Below are positions 52,305 to 61,687 of a stretch of 64,000 bases of DNA, piece by piece; position 1 is the stretch's first letter; each line of letters opens with the position of its first letter. Position numbers and translations under genes: made by a program. The notes beneath the pieces are model-generated. The model worked only from the letters and a program-made list of their open reading frames with translations, was not told the origin of the DNA and made no database searches. Source of the DNA: Xanthobacteraceae bacterium. GTDB lineage: Bacteria; Pseudomonadota; Alphaproteobacteria; Rhizobiales; Xanthobacteraceae. Location of the stretch: NCBI GenBank assembly GCA_019454205.1, contig CP075369.1:620001-684000 (forward strand), read 5' to 3'.

Positions 52305-53615
52305 TTATGCCTTCGGCCGCTTGTCGATGATGCGGCGCGCCTTGCCTGCGGAGCGCTCCACGCCGCCGGGTGCGGAAACTTTCACTTTGGCGGAAACGCC
52401 GATGTTGTTCTTGATCAGGTCCGCAAGTTTTGTGCCTTCGGCCGTGCTTTCGTGTTCGGCCGCGCCTTCGCGCGCTTCGACCATCAGCAGCATCACGTCG
52501 AGCCGTTCGTCGCGCGTGAGTTCGATCTGGTAGTGCGGCGCAAGCTGGCCGCAGCGAAGCAGCAACTCCTCGATCTGCGTCGGGAACACATTGACGCCGC
52601 GGATGATCATCATGTCGTCGGAGCGGCCGGTGACTTTCTCCATGCGCCGCATCGAACGCGCGGTGCCGGGCAGCAGCCGCGTCAGGTCGCGCGTGCGGTA
52701 GCGGATGATCGGGAAGGCTTCCTTGGTGAGCGAGGTGAAGACCAGTTCGCCTTTCTCGCCGTCGGGCAGCACCTTGCCGGTCTCCGGGTCGATCACTTCG
52801 GGATAGAAGTGGTCTTCCCAGACATGCAGGCCGTCTTTGGTCTCGACGCATTCGTTGGCGACGCCCGGTCCCATCACTTCCGAAAGGCCGTAGATGTCGA
52901 CTGCATCCATGTCGAACGCTTCCTCGATTTCCGCGCGCATGGAATTGGTCCACGGCTCCGCGCCGAAGATGCCGACTTGCAGCGGCGACTTGCGCGGGTC
53001 GAGTCCCTTCGCGCGATACTCGTCGAGGATCGCGAGCATGTAGGACGGCGTTACCATGATGATTTCCGGGCGGAAATCCTCGATGAGCTGCACCTGCCGC
53101 TCGGTCATGCCGCCGGAGACGGGAATCACGGTGCAGCCGAGTTTCTCCGCGCCGTAATGCGCACCCAAGCCCCCGGTGAAGAGTCCGTAGCCATAGGAAA
53201 CATGCACCTTCATGCCGGGCCGCCCGCCGGAAGCGCGGATCGAGCGCGCCATCACATGCGACCAGGTGTCGATGTCGTTCTGCGTGTAGCCGACCACGGT
53301 CGGCTTACCGGTGGTGCCGGAGGAAGCGTGGATGCGCACGACTTTCTCCTGCGGCACGGCGAACATGCCGAAGGGATAGTTGTCGCGAAGGTCGCTTTTC
53401 ACCGTGAAAGGAAACTTAGCCAGGTCTTCGAGCCGCTTGAAGTCGGCGGGACTTACGCCCGCGGCGTCGAACTTCTTTTTGTAAGCAGGCACGTTGTTGT
53501 AGACGTGCTCCAGCGTCCAGCGCAGGCGCTTCTCTTGCAGGCCGGATATTTCGTCGCGCGATGCGCGCTCGATCGGCTCCAGTCCATAGGGTTGATAGGA
53601 AGACTTATCGAGCAT
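52305..53615 (-). CDS. paaK: Phenylacetate-CoA ligase
   Basis: Activates phenylacetate to phenylacetyl-CoA, the first pathway step. It has 436 residues, as in known PaaK. The adenylate loop S-S-G-T-T-G-K-P-T near residue 94 and Y-G-L-S-E near residue 240 are present, along with the D-D-M-M-I-I-R-G motif near residue 330. The start overlaps the end of paaI by 11 bases. The gene leads into paaR with a three-base gap. Confidence 0.96.
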   Translation of the reverse strand: MLDKSSYQPYGLEPIERASRDEISGLQEKRLRWTLEHVYNNVPAYKKKFDAAGVSPADFKRLEDLAKFPFTVKSDLRDNYPFGMFAVPQEKVVRIHASSGTTGKPTVVGYTQNDIDTWSHVMARSIRASGGRPGMKVHVSYGYGLFTGGLGAHYGAEKLGCTVIPVSGGMTERQVQLIEDFRPEIIMVTPSYMLAILDEYRAKGLDPRKSPLQVGIFGAEPWTNSMRAEIEEAFDMDAVDIYGLSEVMGPGVANECVETKDGLHVWEDHFYPEVIDPETGKVLPDGEKGELVFTSLTKEAFPIIRYRTRDLTRLLPGTARSMRRMEKVTGRSDDMMIIRGVNVFPTQIEELLLRCGQLAPHYQIELTRDERLDVMLLMVEAREGAAEHESTAEGTKLADLIKNNIGVSAKVKVSAPGGVERSAGKARRIIDKRPKA

Positions 53616-54063
53616 GGCCGCTACCGTTGGATGAGGTGAGTCCGGGTACGATTTCGCCGTCGATCGAGCGTGAGTGTCCGCGGAATTCCGCGATCACCGT
53701 GCCGTCCTGCCGCGTGACCGTGATGTCGTAGATGCCGGAGCGGCCGGATTTTGAAATCTCGACCGCATCCGCGCGCAACTTGTCGCCCAGTTTGCCGGGG
53801 CGAATGAAAGTGACGGCGCATTGCTGCGCCACCGTGATCTGGTTGTAGGTATTGCAGGCGAAGGCGAAGGTGGAATCCGCGAGCAGGAAGATATAGCCGC
53901 CGTGGCAGATCTTATGCCCGTTCACCATCTTGTCGGTGACGGTCATCGTCATCGCGGCCTTGCCCGGAGAGACCGAAACGATCTCCATGCCGAGACTACG
54001 GCTCGCTTCGTCGTCCGCCCACATTCTGTCGGCGGAGGCTTTGGCAATGGCAAGCGCGTCCAT
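53605..54063 (-). CDS. paaI: PaaI hotdog-fold thioesterase
   Basis: A 152-residue acyl-CoA thioesterase of the hotdog family. N-G-H-K-I-C-H-G-G-Y-I-F near residue 48 carries the expected catalytic region, and F-I-R-P-G-K-L-G-D near residue 84. It is thought to rescue CoA from stalled phenylacetate intermediates. The ATG overlaps the last base of the paaG stop (TGATG). Confidence 0.93.
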   Translation of the reverse strand: MDALAIAKASADRMWADDEASRSLGMEIVSVSPGKAAMTMTVTDKMVNGHKICHGGYIFLLADSTFAFACNTYNQITVAQQCAVTFIRPGKLGDKLRADAVEISKSGRSGIYDITVTRQDGTVIAEFRGHSRSIDGEIVPGLTSSNGSGHAR

Positions 54064-54860
54064 CAGCCTGCTTTCCGCGCGGAGAATTTAGCGCCGCGCT
54101 TTTCCATGAAAGCCTTTACGCCCTCGGCGTAATCGTCGGCGGCACCAAGACCGGCCTGCACCTTGCGCTCCAGTTCGAGCTGCTGTTCGAGCGTGTTGGT
54201 TTCGGCGGCGGCGAGGGCATTACGGATTTCGACCAGCGCCGTGGTCGGGCCATTCGCAAGTTGCTCGCAAATTCTTCCCGCTTCTTCCATCAGCGCGGCG
54301 TCGTCGACCGCTTTCCAGATCAGGCCCCAGCTTTCCGCTTTCTCCGCGGAGAGTGGTTCTGCGAGCATCGCGAGTCCGCGAGCGCGCGCCGCACCCGCGA
54401 GTTGCGGCAGGAACCACGTTCCGCCGGAATCCGGAACCAGTGCGATCTTCGCGAAGGCCTGAATGAAATTGGCGGAGCGCGCCGCGAGCACGATATCGAA
54501 CGCGAGCGCGATGTTCGCGCCCGCGCCGGCCGCGACGCCGTTGACGGCGCAAACGGTGGGGAAGGGCAGCGACTTAATCCGCTTCACCAGCGGATTGTAG
54601 AAGGTGCCGATGGTGTGGCCGAGATCGGGCCGGTTGCCACCCGAAACATTGCGGTCCGACAAATCCTGTCCCGCGCAGAAGCCGCGCCCCGCGCCGGTGA
54701 CGAGCAGCGCCCTGCATTGCGTGTCGCGTTCCGCTTCATCGAGTGCCGCTTGCAGTGCAGCATGCATCGCCTCGTTGAACGAGTTGAGGCGTTGCGGCCG
54801 GTTGAGCGTGATCACGCGAAAATTGCCGCGCGCGCTGGAAAGAATTGGCGTTTCTTCCAT
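54063..54860 (-). CDS. paaG: PaaG-type enoyl-CoA hydratase/isomerase
   Basis: A 265-residue crotonase. The pattern is L-N-R-P-Q-R-L-N-S-F near residue 19, G-R-G-F-C-A-G-Q-D-L near residue 60 and G-V-A-A-G-A-G-A-N near residue 105. It isomerises ring-1,2-epoxyphenylacetyl-CoA to oxepin-CoA; PaaG typically has Asp in the region of I-A-L-V-P-D-S-G-G, seen here near residue 136, instead of Glu. I chose the ATG at 54860; longer frames run through the operator. It begins the paaG-I-K-R operon. Confidence 0.92.
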   Translation of the reverse strand: MEETPILSSARGNFRVITLNRPQRLNSFNEAMHAALQAALDEAERDTQCRALLVTGAGRGFCAGQDLSDRNVSGGNRPDLGHTIGTFYNPLVKRIKSLPFPTVCAVNGVAAGAGANIALAFDIVLAARSANFIQAFAKIALVPDSGGTWFLPQLAGAARARGLAMLAEPLSAEKAESWGLIWKAVDDAALMEEAGRICEQLANGPTTALVEIRNALAAAETNTLEQQLELERKVQAGLGAADDYAEGVKAFMEKRGAKFSARKAG

Positions 54861-54944
54861 ACTGTCCCCGAACAGTTTCTGCGGTGCGGTCCGGCTGCGT
54901 GTCGCCGCCGTAAACCGCCGAAGATTTTTTATGTTTCCGGACTT

Positions 54945-54960
54945 GACCGACCGGTTGGTC
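54945..54960. promoter_or_regulatory. PaaR-like TetR operator between paaG and the Liv operon
   Basis: GACCGACCGGTTGGTC, a nearly perfect palindrome that matches the paaZ site in 15 of 16 positions. It is 85 bases from the paaG start and 168 from the binding-protein start, so it could affect both directions. Confidence 0.75.
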
Positions 54961-55128
54961 AGGTAATTAATATGGTTCTGCGTAACGAGTGTCAACGCGC
55001 CGCAATCATAACGACGGTGCGAATGTGCGGGAGGAGGATGCGGGCGGAAAAATCCGCGCGCGTTTGCCTTCCGAAAAGATCAAAAAAATCGCCCGGCATC
55101 GCCGGACGAAAGCCATGGGAGGAATGAA

Positions 55129-56271
55129 ATGAACTTGCTCCGTAAACTTTTTGCGGTTGCGGTTTTTGTGTTTGCTTCCGCGAGCGTCGCGGACGCGCAG
55201 ATCAAGATCGGCGCAGTGCTTTCGGTCACCGGACCGGCATCGTTTCTCGGCGATCCCGAAAAGCGCACGCTGGAAATCTACGCCGCCGAGATCAACAAGC
55301 AGGGCGGCATCAACGGCCAGCAGTTGCAGCTCGTCATCTATGACGATGGCGGCGACCCGAACCAGGCTCGTACCTTCGCGACGCGCCTGATCGAGGAAGA
55401 CAAGGTCGATGCGTTGCTCGCAGGTTCGACCACCGCGACCACGATGGCGATCATTCCGCTCGCGGAAGAAGCCAAGATTCCGCTGATCAATTTCGCCGGC
55501 GCGGTGGTTGCAGCAGATCCGAAGTTCAAGTGGAATTTCAAAACACCGCACACCGACCTGATGGCCTGCGAAAAGATTTTCGTGGACCTTCAGAAGCGTA
55601 AGCTCACCAAGATCGCGATCATCTCCGGCACCGACGCTTTCGGTAAATCCATGCGTGACCAGTGCCTGACCGTGGTCAAGAAATACGGCATCGAAGTTGT
55701 GCACGAAGAGACCTACGGTCCGCGCGACAGCGACATGACCCCGCAGCTTACCAACATCAAGGCCAAGGCGGGCGTGCAGGCGGTCGTGAACACCGGCTTC
55801 GGTCAAGGCCCGGCGATCGTGACCCGCAACTACCGTCAGCTCGGTATTAACGTGCCGCTCTATCAGAGCCACGGTGTCGGTTCGAAGCAGTTCATCGACC
55901 TTGCAGGCCCGGCCGCGAATGGCGTGCGCCTGCCGGCAGCGGCATTGCTGGTTGCCGACATTCTCCCCGCCAGCGACCCGCAAAAGAAGGTCGTCGTCGC
56001 GTACAAGACCAAGTACGAGCAGGAGACCAAGCAGCCTGTGTCCACCTTCGGCGGCCACGCTTACGACGGCTTCATGATCATGGTCGAAGCCATGAAGCGT
56101 GCCGGCGGCGCGAAGGACAAGGCCAAGGTGCGCGATGAAATCGAGAAGACCAAGAACTTCATCGGCACCGGCGGCGTCGTGAACATGTCGCCGACCGATC
56201 ACCTCGGCCTCGATCTCACGGCGTTCAAGATGCTGGAGATCAAGGACGGCAACTGGGCGCTCGCCGAGTAA
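55129..56271 (+). CDS. Liv-type ABC transporter binding protein
   Basis: A 380-residue periplasmic protein of the Leu/Ile/Val-binding family. A signal peptide of about 24 residues ends at V-A-D-A-Q. The mature start I-K-I-G-A-V-L-S-V-T-G-P-A-S is typical. In alphaproteobacteria many members bind aromatic or other acids rather than amino acids. GGGAGG lies six bases before the ATG. Lying next to paa genes and before a P450 makes an aromatic compound a reasonable guess for the ligand. Confidence 0.9.
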   Translation: MNLLRKLFAVAVFVFASASVADAQIKIGAVLSVTGPASFLGDPEKRTLEIYAAEINKQGGINGQQLQLVIYDDGGDPNQARTFATRLIEEDKVDALLAGSTTATTMAIIPLAEEAKIPLINFAGAVVAADPKFKWNFKTPHTDLMACEKIFVDLQKRKLTKIAIISGTDAFGKSMRDQCLTVVKKYGIEVVHEETYGPRDSDMTPQLTNIKAKAGVQAVVNTGFGQGPAIVTRNYRQLGINVPLYQSHGVGSKQFIDLAGPAANGVRLPAAALLVADILPASDPQKKVVVAYKTKYEQETKQPVSTFGGHAYDGFMIMVEAMKRAGGAKDKAKVRDEIEKTKNFIGTGGVVNMSPTDHLGLDLTAFKMLEIKDGNWALAE

Positions 56272-56296
56272 GCCGCTTTCGTCATCACGCGGAATA

Positions 56297-56320
56297 CGGG
56301 ACGGCGGCATCGCCGTCCCG
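56297..56320 (+). terminator. Hairpin between binding-protein and permease genes
   Basis: A perfect ten-base stem with GCAT loop, followed by GTCATTTTCC. It probably reduces readthrough or protects the mRNA, so that the binding protein is made in excess over the permease. Confidence 0.65.
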
Positions 56321-56349
56321 GTCATTTTCCGGGGAAGGGGCCACGGGCG

Positions 56350-57222
56350 ATGGCGCAGTTTCTTCAGTACGCATTCTCGGGACTGACTGTCGGCGCGGTC
56401 TACGCGCTGGTCGCACTCGGATTCACGCTGATCTATAACGCCTCCGGCGTGATCAATTTTGCGCAGGGCGAGTTCGTCATGCTCGGCGGCATGGTCACCG
56501 TGTTCGCGCATCTCGCCGGCGTGCCGCTGCCGCTTGCAGCGTTGCTGGCTATCGCCATCGCGGTGCTGGTCGGCGTGGCGCTGCATCTGCTGGCGATCGA
56601 GCCGGCCAGGGGCGCCTCCGCCGTCACGCTCATTATTATAACCATCGGTGCGTCGATCCTGCTGCGCGGGCTGGCGTCGGTCGTATTCGACAAGCGCTTC
56701 CATGCACTGCCGGCTTTCGTGCCGGGCGAGCCGCTGCGCATTGGCGGCGCGACCATCCTCCCGCAGAGCGTGCTGGTGCTCGCGGGTGCCGCGATCATCG
56801 TGCTGCTGCTATGGCTGTTCATGTCCCGCACGCTGATGGGCAAGGCGATGATCGCGACCGCCGCGAACCGCATGGCGGCGCGCCTCGTCGGCATCAATAC
56901 GATGTGGATCATCTGCGCGTCGTTTGCGGTATCGGCCGCAATCGGCGCAATCGGCGGCGTTCTCGTCGCGCCGATTACGCTGACGAACTACGATGTCGGC
57001 ACGCTACTCGCGCTGAAGGGATTCTCGGCAGCGATGCTCGGCGGCATGGGCAATCCGCTCGGCGCCATCGCGGGCGGGTTGATTGTCGGCCTGCTGGAAG
57101 CGTTCGGCGCGGGTTACATTTCGTCGGCCTACAAGGATGCGATTGCCTTCATCGTCATCCTGCTCGTCCTGTTCGTGATGCCGAACGGGCTGTTCGGCAA
57201 AGCAGGCGTCGAGCGGGTATGA
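56350..57222 (+). CDS. livH: Liv-type ABC permease, LivH family
   Basis: A 290-residue membrane protein with about eight helices. Typical blocks are G-A-V-Y-A-L-V-A-L-G-F-T-L-I-Y near residue 16, N-F-A-Q-G-E near residue 36 and M-G-N-P-L-G-A near residue 233. It pairs with LivM. Its stop overlaps the next ATG by four bases. Confidence 0.92.
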   Translation: MAQFLQYAFSGLTVGAVYALVALGFTLIYNASGVINFAQGEFVMLGGMVTVFAHLAGVPLPLAALLAIAIAVLVGVALHLLAIEPARGASAVTLIIITIGASILLRGLASVVFDKRFHALPAFVPGEPLRIGGATILPQSVLVLAGAAIIVLLLWLFMSRTLMGKAMIATAANRMAARLVGINTMWIICASFAVSAAIGAIGGVLVAPITLTNYDVGTLLALKGFSAAMLGGMGNPLGAIAGGLIVGLLEAFGAGYISSAYKDAIAFIVILLVLFVMPNGLFGKAGVERV

Positions 57223-58166
57223 ACATGACACCGCTTCTCCGGCGGAATGGCGTGGTGCTTGCCGTCGCGGCGCTGGTGCTGCTTCTTCCGCTCGTGCTGC
57301 CGTCGAATTTCTATTTCCGCATCGCGACGCTGACTTTCATCTTCGCGCTCGCGGTGCTCGGCCTGAACCTCGTCATGGGATATGCGGGGCAGGTCAGCCT
57401 CGGCCACGGCGGCTTCTTCGGCATCGGCGCCTATGCGGTCGCGGTCGGCCCGGTTCATTTCGGCATCCCCGGATGGGCCGCGCTTCCCCTCGGTGCGGCC
57501 ATCGCTGGCCTGCTCGCCTTCATCATCGGCAGGCCGATCCTGAAATTGAAAGGCCATTACCTCGCGGTCGCGACGCTCGGCATGGGCATCCTGATCGCGA
57601 TGGTGTTCACCAACGAAGCGCAATACACCGGCGGCCCGGACGGCATGTCGGTGCCGCGGCTCGTGCTCTTCGGCTGGGCCGCGCGCGGGCCGATCACTTG
57701 GTACTGGATTTCGGGCATTACGCTGATTCTCGCCGCCTGGCTCGCGATGAACCTGATCGAAAGCCCGACCGGCCGCGCGTTCCGCGCGATCCACGACAGC
57801 GAACCGGCGTCCGGCGTGCTTGGCATCGACATCGCGCGCTACAAGCTGACGGCTTTCGTGTTGTCCGCGGTCTATGCCTCGGTCGCGGGCGCATTCCTCG
57901 CGTTGTACGACGGCGGCGTCACGCCGCGCACGGCCGATTTTCTGCGCTCCATCGAGTTCGTCACGATGGCGGTGCTCGGCGGCCTCGGCTCGGTGATCGG
58001 CAGCATCGCGGGCGCGGCGTTCCTTACGATCCTGCCGCAAGTGCTGACGGTGTTCCACGACTACGAGCACATCGTGCTCGGCCTGCTCATTATTCTTTGC
58101 ATGATCTTCCTGCGCGAAGGCATCGTGCCTGCACTGGCGAACCGCATTTTCCGGAGGCAGAAATGA
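57219..58166 (+). CDS. livM: Liv-type ABC permease, LivM family
   Basis: A 315-residue membrane protein. The family blocks A-V-L-G-L-N-L-V-M-G-Y-A-G-Q-V-S-L-G-H-G near residue 44 and G-G-L-G-S-V-I-G near residue 255 are present. It forms the channel with LivH. The ATG at 57219 overlaps livH; longer frames are inside it. Confidence 0.92.
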   Translation: MNMTPLLRRNGVVLAVAALVLLLPLVLPSNFYFRIATLTFIFALAVLGLNLVMGYAGQVSLGHGGFFGIGAYAVAVGPVHFGIPGWAALPLGAAIAGLLAFIIGRPILKLKGHYLAVATLGMGILIAMVFTNEAQYTGGPDGMSVPRLVLFGWAARGPITWYWISGITLILAAWLAMNLIESPTGRAFRAIHDSEPASGVLGIDIARYKLTAFVLSAVYASVAGAFLALYDGGVTPRTADFLRSIEFVTMAVLGGLGSVIGSIAGAAFLTILPQVLTVFHDYEHIVLGLLIILCMIFLREGIVPALANRIFRRQK

Positions 58167-58945
58167 ACCTGCTTTCGGTGCGCAACATCGGCATCGAATT
58201 CGGCGGGGTCACTGCATTGCAGGATGTTTCGCTCGACGTGAAACCCGCTGAAATCTTCGCGATCATCGGCCCGAACGGCGCGGGAAAGACCACGCTGTTC
58301 AACATCATTTCCGGTTTGTATGTGCCGAAAAGCGGCCGCGTCGAATTGCACGGCAAGGACGTCACGCGCTTTCCCGCGCATCGCCTGAGCGCGCTCGGCC
58401 TCTCGCGCACGTTCCAGAACCTGCAAATCTTCTTCCGCATGACCGCAGTGGAAAATGTGATGGTCGGCCGCCATCTCCACGAAAAGCGCGCCGTGCTCCC
58501 GCATCTGTTTTCGCTGCCTTCGGTGAGAAAACAGAATGCGCAAACGCGCGCGAAGGCGGAAGAATTGCTTGCCTTCGTCGGCCTCAAGGGCATTTCCGAT
58601 CAGGTAGCCGGCAATCTTCCCTATGGCGCGCTGAAGCGTCTTGAAATTGCGCGCGCGCTCGCCGCCGAACCGCAAGTACTGATGCTCGACGAACCGGCAG
58701 CCGGTTGCAACGCAGTCGAAACCGCCGAGATCGACGAGATCATCCAGAAGATCGCCGCGCAGGGCATCGCGGTCGTACTGGTCGAGCACGACATGCGCCT
58801 CGTGATGAAGATTTCGCACCGGATTCATGTTCTGGAGAGCGGGCGCACGCTGGTCGAAGGTTCGGCGCAGGAAGTGCGCACCGACCCGAAAGTGATCGCC
58901 GCTTACCTCGGCAAGCATGCCGCGGAGGAAGCGCGCCATGCTTGA
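58163..58945 (+). CDS. livG: Liv-type ABC ATPase, LivG family
   Basis: A 260-residue ATPase. Walker A G-P-N-G-A-G-K-T-T is near residue 35 and Walker B L-M-L-D-E-P-A-A-G near residue 172. The signature is degenerate (L-P-Y-G-A-L-K-R in place of L-S-x-G-x), as is common for LivG. The C-terminus has the extended LivG tail. It overlaps livM and livF. Confidence 0.92.
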   Translation: MNLLSVRNIGIEFGGVTALQDVSLDVKPAEIFAIIGPNGAGKTTLFNIISGLYVPKSGRVELHGKDVTRFPAHRLSALGLSRTFQNLQIFFRMTAVENVMVGRHLHEKRAVLPHLFSLPSVRKQNAQTRAKAEELLAFVGLKGISDQVAGNLPYGALKRLEIARALAAEPQVLMLDEPAAGCNAVETAEIDEIIQKIAAQGIAVVLVEHDMRLVMKISHRIHVLESGRTLVEGSAQEVRTDPKVIAAYLGKHAAEEARHA

Positions 58946-59639
58946 GGTCAAGGACCTGAAAAGCCGCTACGGCCGCATCGAAGTGCTGCACGGTATTTCC
59001 GTCGAGGTGCGCGAGGGCGAGATCGTTTCCCTGATCGGTTCGAACGGCGCGGGCAAGACCACGTTCCTGCGCGCGCTCTCCGGCGTGCAGCCGATTTCCG
59101 GCGGCAGCGTTCATTGGGAAGGTAAGGATATTTCGAAGGTGCCCGCGCATATGCGCTCCCGGCTCGGTGTCGCGCAGGTGCCGGAGGGCCGTCAAGTATT
59201 CTCGCCGCTTTCGGTCGAGGACAACCTGAAGCTCGGCGCATGGGCGCGGGGCGATAGCGAAATCGTCGGCGACATGGAAAACATCTACCAGATGTTTCCG
59301 GTGCTCGCGGAAAAGCGCCACATCGCGGCCGGTTCGCTTTCGGGCGGCCAGCAACAAATGCTCGCGGTTGGACGCGCGCTGATGACGAAACCGAAGCTGC
59401 TGCTGCTCGACGAGCCGTCGATGGGTCTCGCGCCGCTGCTGGTCGATCAGATTCTCAGCTCGGTCGCCGGACTGCCGAAACGCGGGATCACCGTGTTGCT
59501 GGTCGAGCAGAACGCGACCGCCGCGCTCGCGATTTCCAACCGCGCCTATGTGCTGGAAACCGGCAAGGTCATTCTTTCCGGCGAGGCATCGGCGCTCGCG
59601 AACGACCGGCGCGTGGCGCAAGCCTATCTCGGATTATGA
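58938..59639 (+). CDS. livF: Liv-type ABC ATPase, LivF family
   Basis: A 233-residue ATPase with Walker A G-S-N-G-A-G-K-T-T near residue 34, signature L-S-G-G-Q-Q-Q-M near residue 134, and Walker B L-L-L-L-D-E-P-S-M-G-L-A-P near residue 153, the LivF form. The ATG at 58938 overlaps livG by eight bases. The stop overlaps the hydrolase start by four bases, tying the importer to the enzymes downstream. Confidence 0.93.
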   Translation: MLEVKDLKSRYGRIEVLHGISVEVREGEIVSLIGSNGAGKTTFLRALSGVQPISGGSVHWEGKDISKVPAHMRSRLGVAQVPEGRQVFSPLSVEDNLKLGAWARGDSEIVGDMENIYQMFPVLAEKRHIAAGSLSGGQQQMLAVGRALMTKPKLLLLDEPSMGLAPLLVDQILSSVAGLPKRGITVLLVEQNATAALAISNRAYVLETGKVILSGEASALANDRRVAQAYLGL

Positions 59640-60397
59640 ACATGCTGTTCGCGGAACGCGGCGGGGCGGGCGAGGACTTGCTGGTTCTCCTGCACGGCCT
59701 CGGTGCAAACGCGGCCGTTTGGCATCCGTTCACGAAGATTCTCGATCGCGAATGGAGCGGCCGCTGGCTTGCGCCGGATTTTCGCGGTCACGGCCGCTCG
59801 GTAAAGCAGGGGCCTTTCACTTTCGAACAGCACGCGGCGGATACGGGCGCGCTGATTCAGGATGAAGGCGCAAAGAATATCATCGTGCTCGGCCATTCCT
59901 TCGGCGGCGTGATCGCGGCATTGCTTGGCAGCGGCACATTCGGCGTGCAGCCGCGCGCGGCGCTCGCCTTCGGAGTCAAGATAAAATGGAGCGAGGAAGA
60001 GAAAGCAAAAGCGCTCGATCTCGCGAAGCGGCCGGCAAAAATCTTCGCGACGCGCGGGGAGGCCATCGAGCGCTACCTTAAAATGGCAGGCATTTTCGGG
60101 ATGGTTGATGCCTTGTCGACAGATGCCGAAGCAGGGATCGTCGCGGCCGAGGGTGGATGGAAGATTGCACAGGAGCCGGGAACATTCTTCGCAGTCGAGC
60201 AATTGGTGCCCGATGCGCTGCGCCGCGCAAATCCGCCATTGCGCCTCGCCGCCGGTTCCAAGGATCCGATGGTGACGCTCGACGATATGCGTGCCATCGA
60301 TCCGAACGCATACCTGTTTGAAGGCGCGGGACATAACGTGCATGTCGAAGCGCCGGAGCAGGTCTGGCAATTCGTCAGGCGCGGACTCGCCGGGTAA
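59636..60397 (+). CDS. Alpha/beta hydrolase
   Basis: A 253-residue hydrolase. The oxyanion region L-L-H-G-L-G-A-N is near residue 17, the nucleophile elbow G-H-S-F-G-G near residue 86, and the catalytic His in G-H-N-V-H near the C-terminus. It could cleave an ester, lactone or ring-fission product of the imported compound. Its start overlaps livF (ATGA), so it shares the operon with the transporter. Confidence 0.87.
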   Translation: MNMLFAERGGAGEDLLVLLHGLGANAAVWHPFTKILDREWSGRWLAPDFRGHGRSVKQGPFTFEQHAADTGALIQDEGAKNIIVLGHSFGGVIAALLGSGTFGVQPRAALAFGVKIKWSEEEKAKALDLAKRPAKIFATRGEAIERYLKMAGIFGMVDALSTDAEAGIVAAEGGWKIAQEPGTFFAVEQLVPDALRRANPPLRLAAGSKDPMVTLDDMRAIDPNAYLFEGAGHNVHVEAPEQVWQFVRRGLAG

Positions 60398-60417
60398 CAC
60401 GGGAACGGGAGAATACC

Positions 60418-61638
60418 TTGTCCGTCACTCCTGAGACGCTTGCCGCAAATTTCGATCTCGGCAAATTGCCTGCGGATTTCTATGCCGACCCTTATCCTTA
60501 TTACGCCGCTTTGCAGGAACACGAACCCGTCAAGCGGATGCCGGACGGCTCCTATTTTCTGACGCGCTACCGGGACATTCTCGGCGTCTATAAAGACACC
60601 GATGCTTGCAGCTCCGACAAGAAGGTGGAGTTCAAGCCGAAATACGGCGACTCTCCGCTTTACGAACATCACACCACGAGTCTTGTCTTCAACGATCCGC
60701 CGCTGCATACGCGCGTGCGGCGTCTGATCTTCGGCGCGCTGACCGCGCGCGCCATCGCAGAACTGGAGCCGGGCCTGATCGCGCTCGTCGACCGGTTGAT
60801 CGCAGACATGGCGGAGAAGCGGGACGTCGACCTGATCGAGGATTTCGCGAGCGCGATCCCGGTCGAGGTCATCGGTAATCTGCTCGCAGTGCCGCGCGGC
60901 GAGCGCGGGCCGCTACGGGAATGGTCGCTCGCCATTCTCGGCGCGTTGGAGCCGGTGGTGACGCCAGCTGCCGCCGAGCGCGGCAACCGCGCGGTCACGG
61001 AGTTCATCGCCTATCTCGAAGGGCTGATCGAGGACCGGCGCAACAATCCCGGCAATCCCGACAAGGACGTGCTGACGAAACTCATTCAGGGCGACGTCAA
61101 CGGCGAGAAGCTGACCTCGAAGGAGTTGCTGCATAATTGCATTTTTCTCCTCAACGCCGGCCATGAGACGACGACCAACCTGATCGGCAACGGATTGGTG
61201 GCGCTGAGCCGCTTTCCCGATCAGAAGCAGCGCCTGCTCGGCGACCCCGGCCTCATCAAGACTGCAATCGAGGAAGTGTTGCGCTTTGAAAGCTCGAACC
61301 AGCTCGGCAACCGCATCACGGTGAAACCGGTCGAGATCGGCGGCGTAGCGATGCCGGAAGGGACAAAGATCACGGTCTGCATCGGCGCGGCGAACCGCGA
61401 CCCGCGCGAGTTTCCCGCACCGGACAAGTTCGATATCGGCCGCGCGCCGAACCGGCATCTCGCCTTCGCTTCCGGCATCCACCAGTGCGTCGGCATGAAT
61501 CTGGCGCGGCTGGAAGGCGCGGTTGCGATCTCGCGATTCCTTGCACGCTTTCCTTCCTACGAACTGACCGGCGCGCCGACCGGCGGCGGCCGCGCGCGCT
61601 TCCGCGGGTTCCTGAAAGTGCCGTGCCGGGTCGCGTAA
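60418..61638 (+). CDS. Cytochrome P450
   Basis: A soluble class I-type P450 of 406 residues. The oxygen-binding helix motif A-G-H-E-T-T-T is near residue 248, the E-x-x-R (E-V-L-R) near 285 and the haem loop F-A-S-G-I-H-Q-C-V-G near 350, with Cys as axial ligand. No ferredoxin or reductase gene is next to it. A TTG start at 60418 has GGGAG upstream with good spacing. It would hydroxylate the compound taken up by the Liv system; the substrate is not known. Confidence 0.93.
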   Translation: MSVTPETLAANFDLGKLPADFYADPYPYYAALQEHEPVKRMPDGSYFLTRYRDILGVYKDTDACSSDKKVEFKPKYGDSPLYEHHTTSLVFNDPPLHTRVRRLIFGALTARAIAELEPGLIALVDRLIADMAEKRDVDLIEDFASAIPVEVIGNLLAVPRGERGPLREWSLAILGALEPVVTPAAAERGNRAVTEFIAYLEGLIEDRRNNPGNPDKDVLTKLIQGDVNGEKLTSKELLHNCIFLLNAGHETTTNLIGNGLVALSRFPDQKQRLLGDPGLIKTAIEEVLRFESSNQLGNRITVKPVEIGGVAMPEGTKITVCIGAANRDPREFPAPDKFDIGRAPNRHLAFASGIHQCVGMNLARLEGAVAISRFLARFPSYELTGAPTGGGRARFRGFLKVPCRVA

Positions 61639-61687
61639 CCGCACGGGATGGGGTATCGCTGCCCGTAATCAATCGGGGAGCCTGAAA

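Noticed and set aside
52104..53639. 511-codon plus-strand frame opposite paaK and paaR
   Set aside because: Antisense of a well-supported ligase and regulator; no domain seen.
55006..56703. 565-codon minus-strand frame across the Liv binding-protein and permease genes
   Set aside because: Its sequence is charged and low in complexity, it has no domain, and it is opposite genes with clear motifs.
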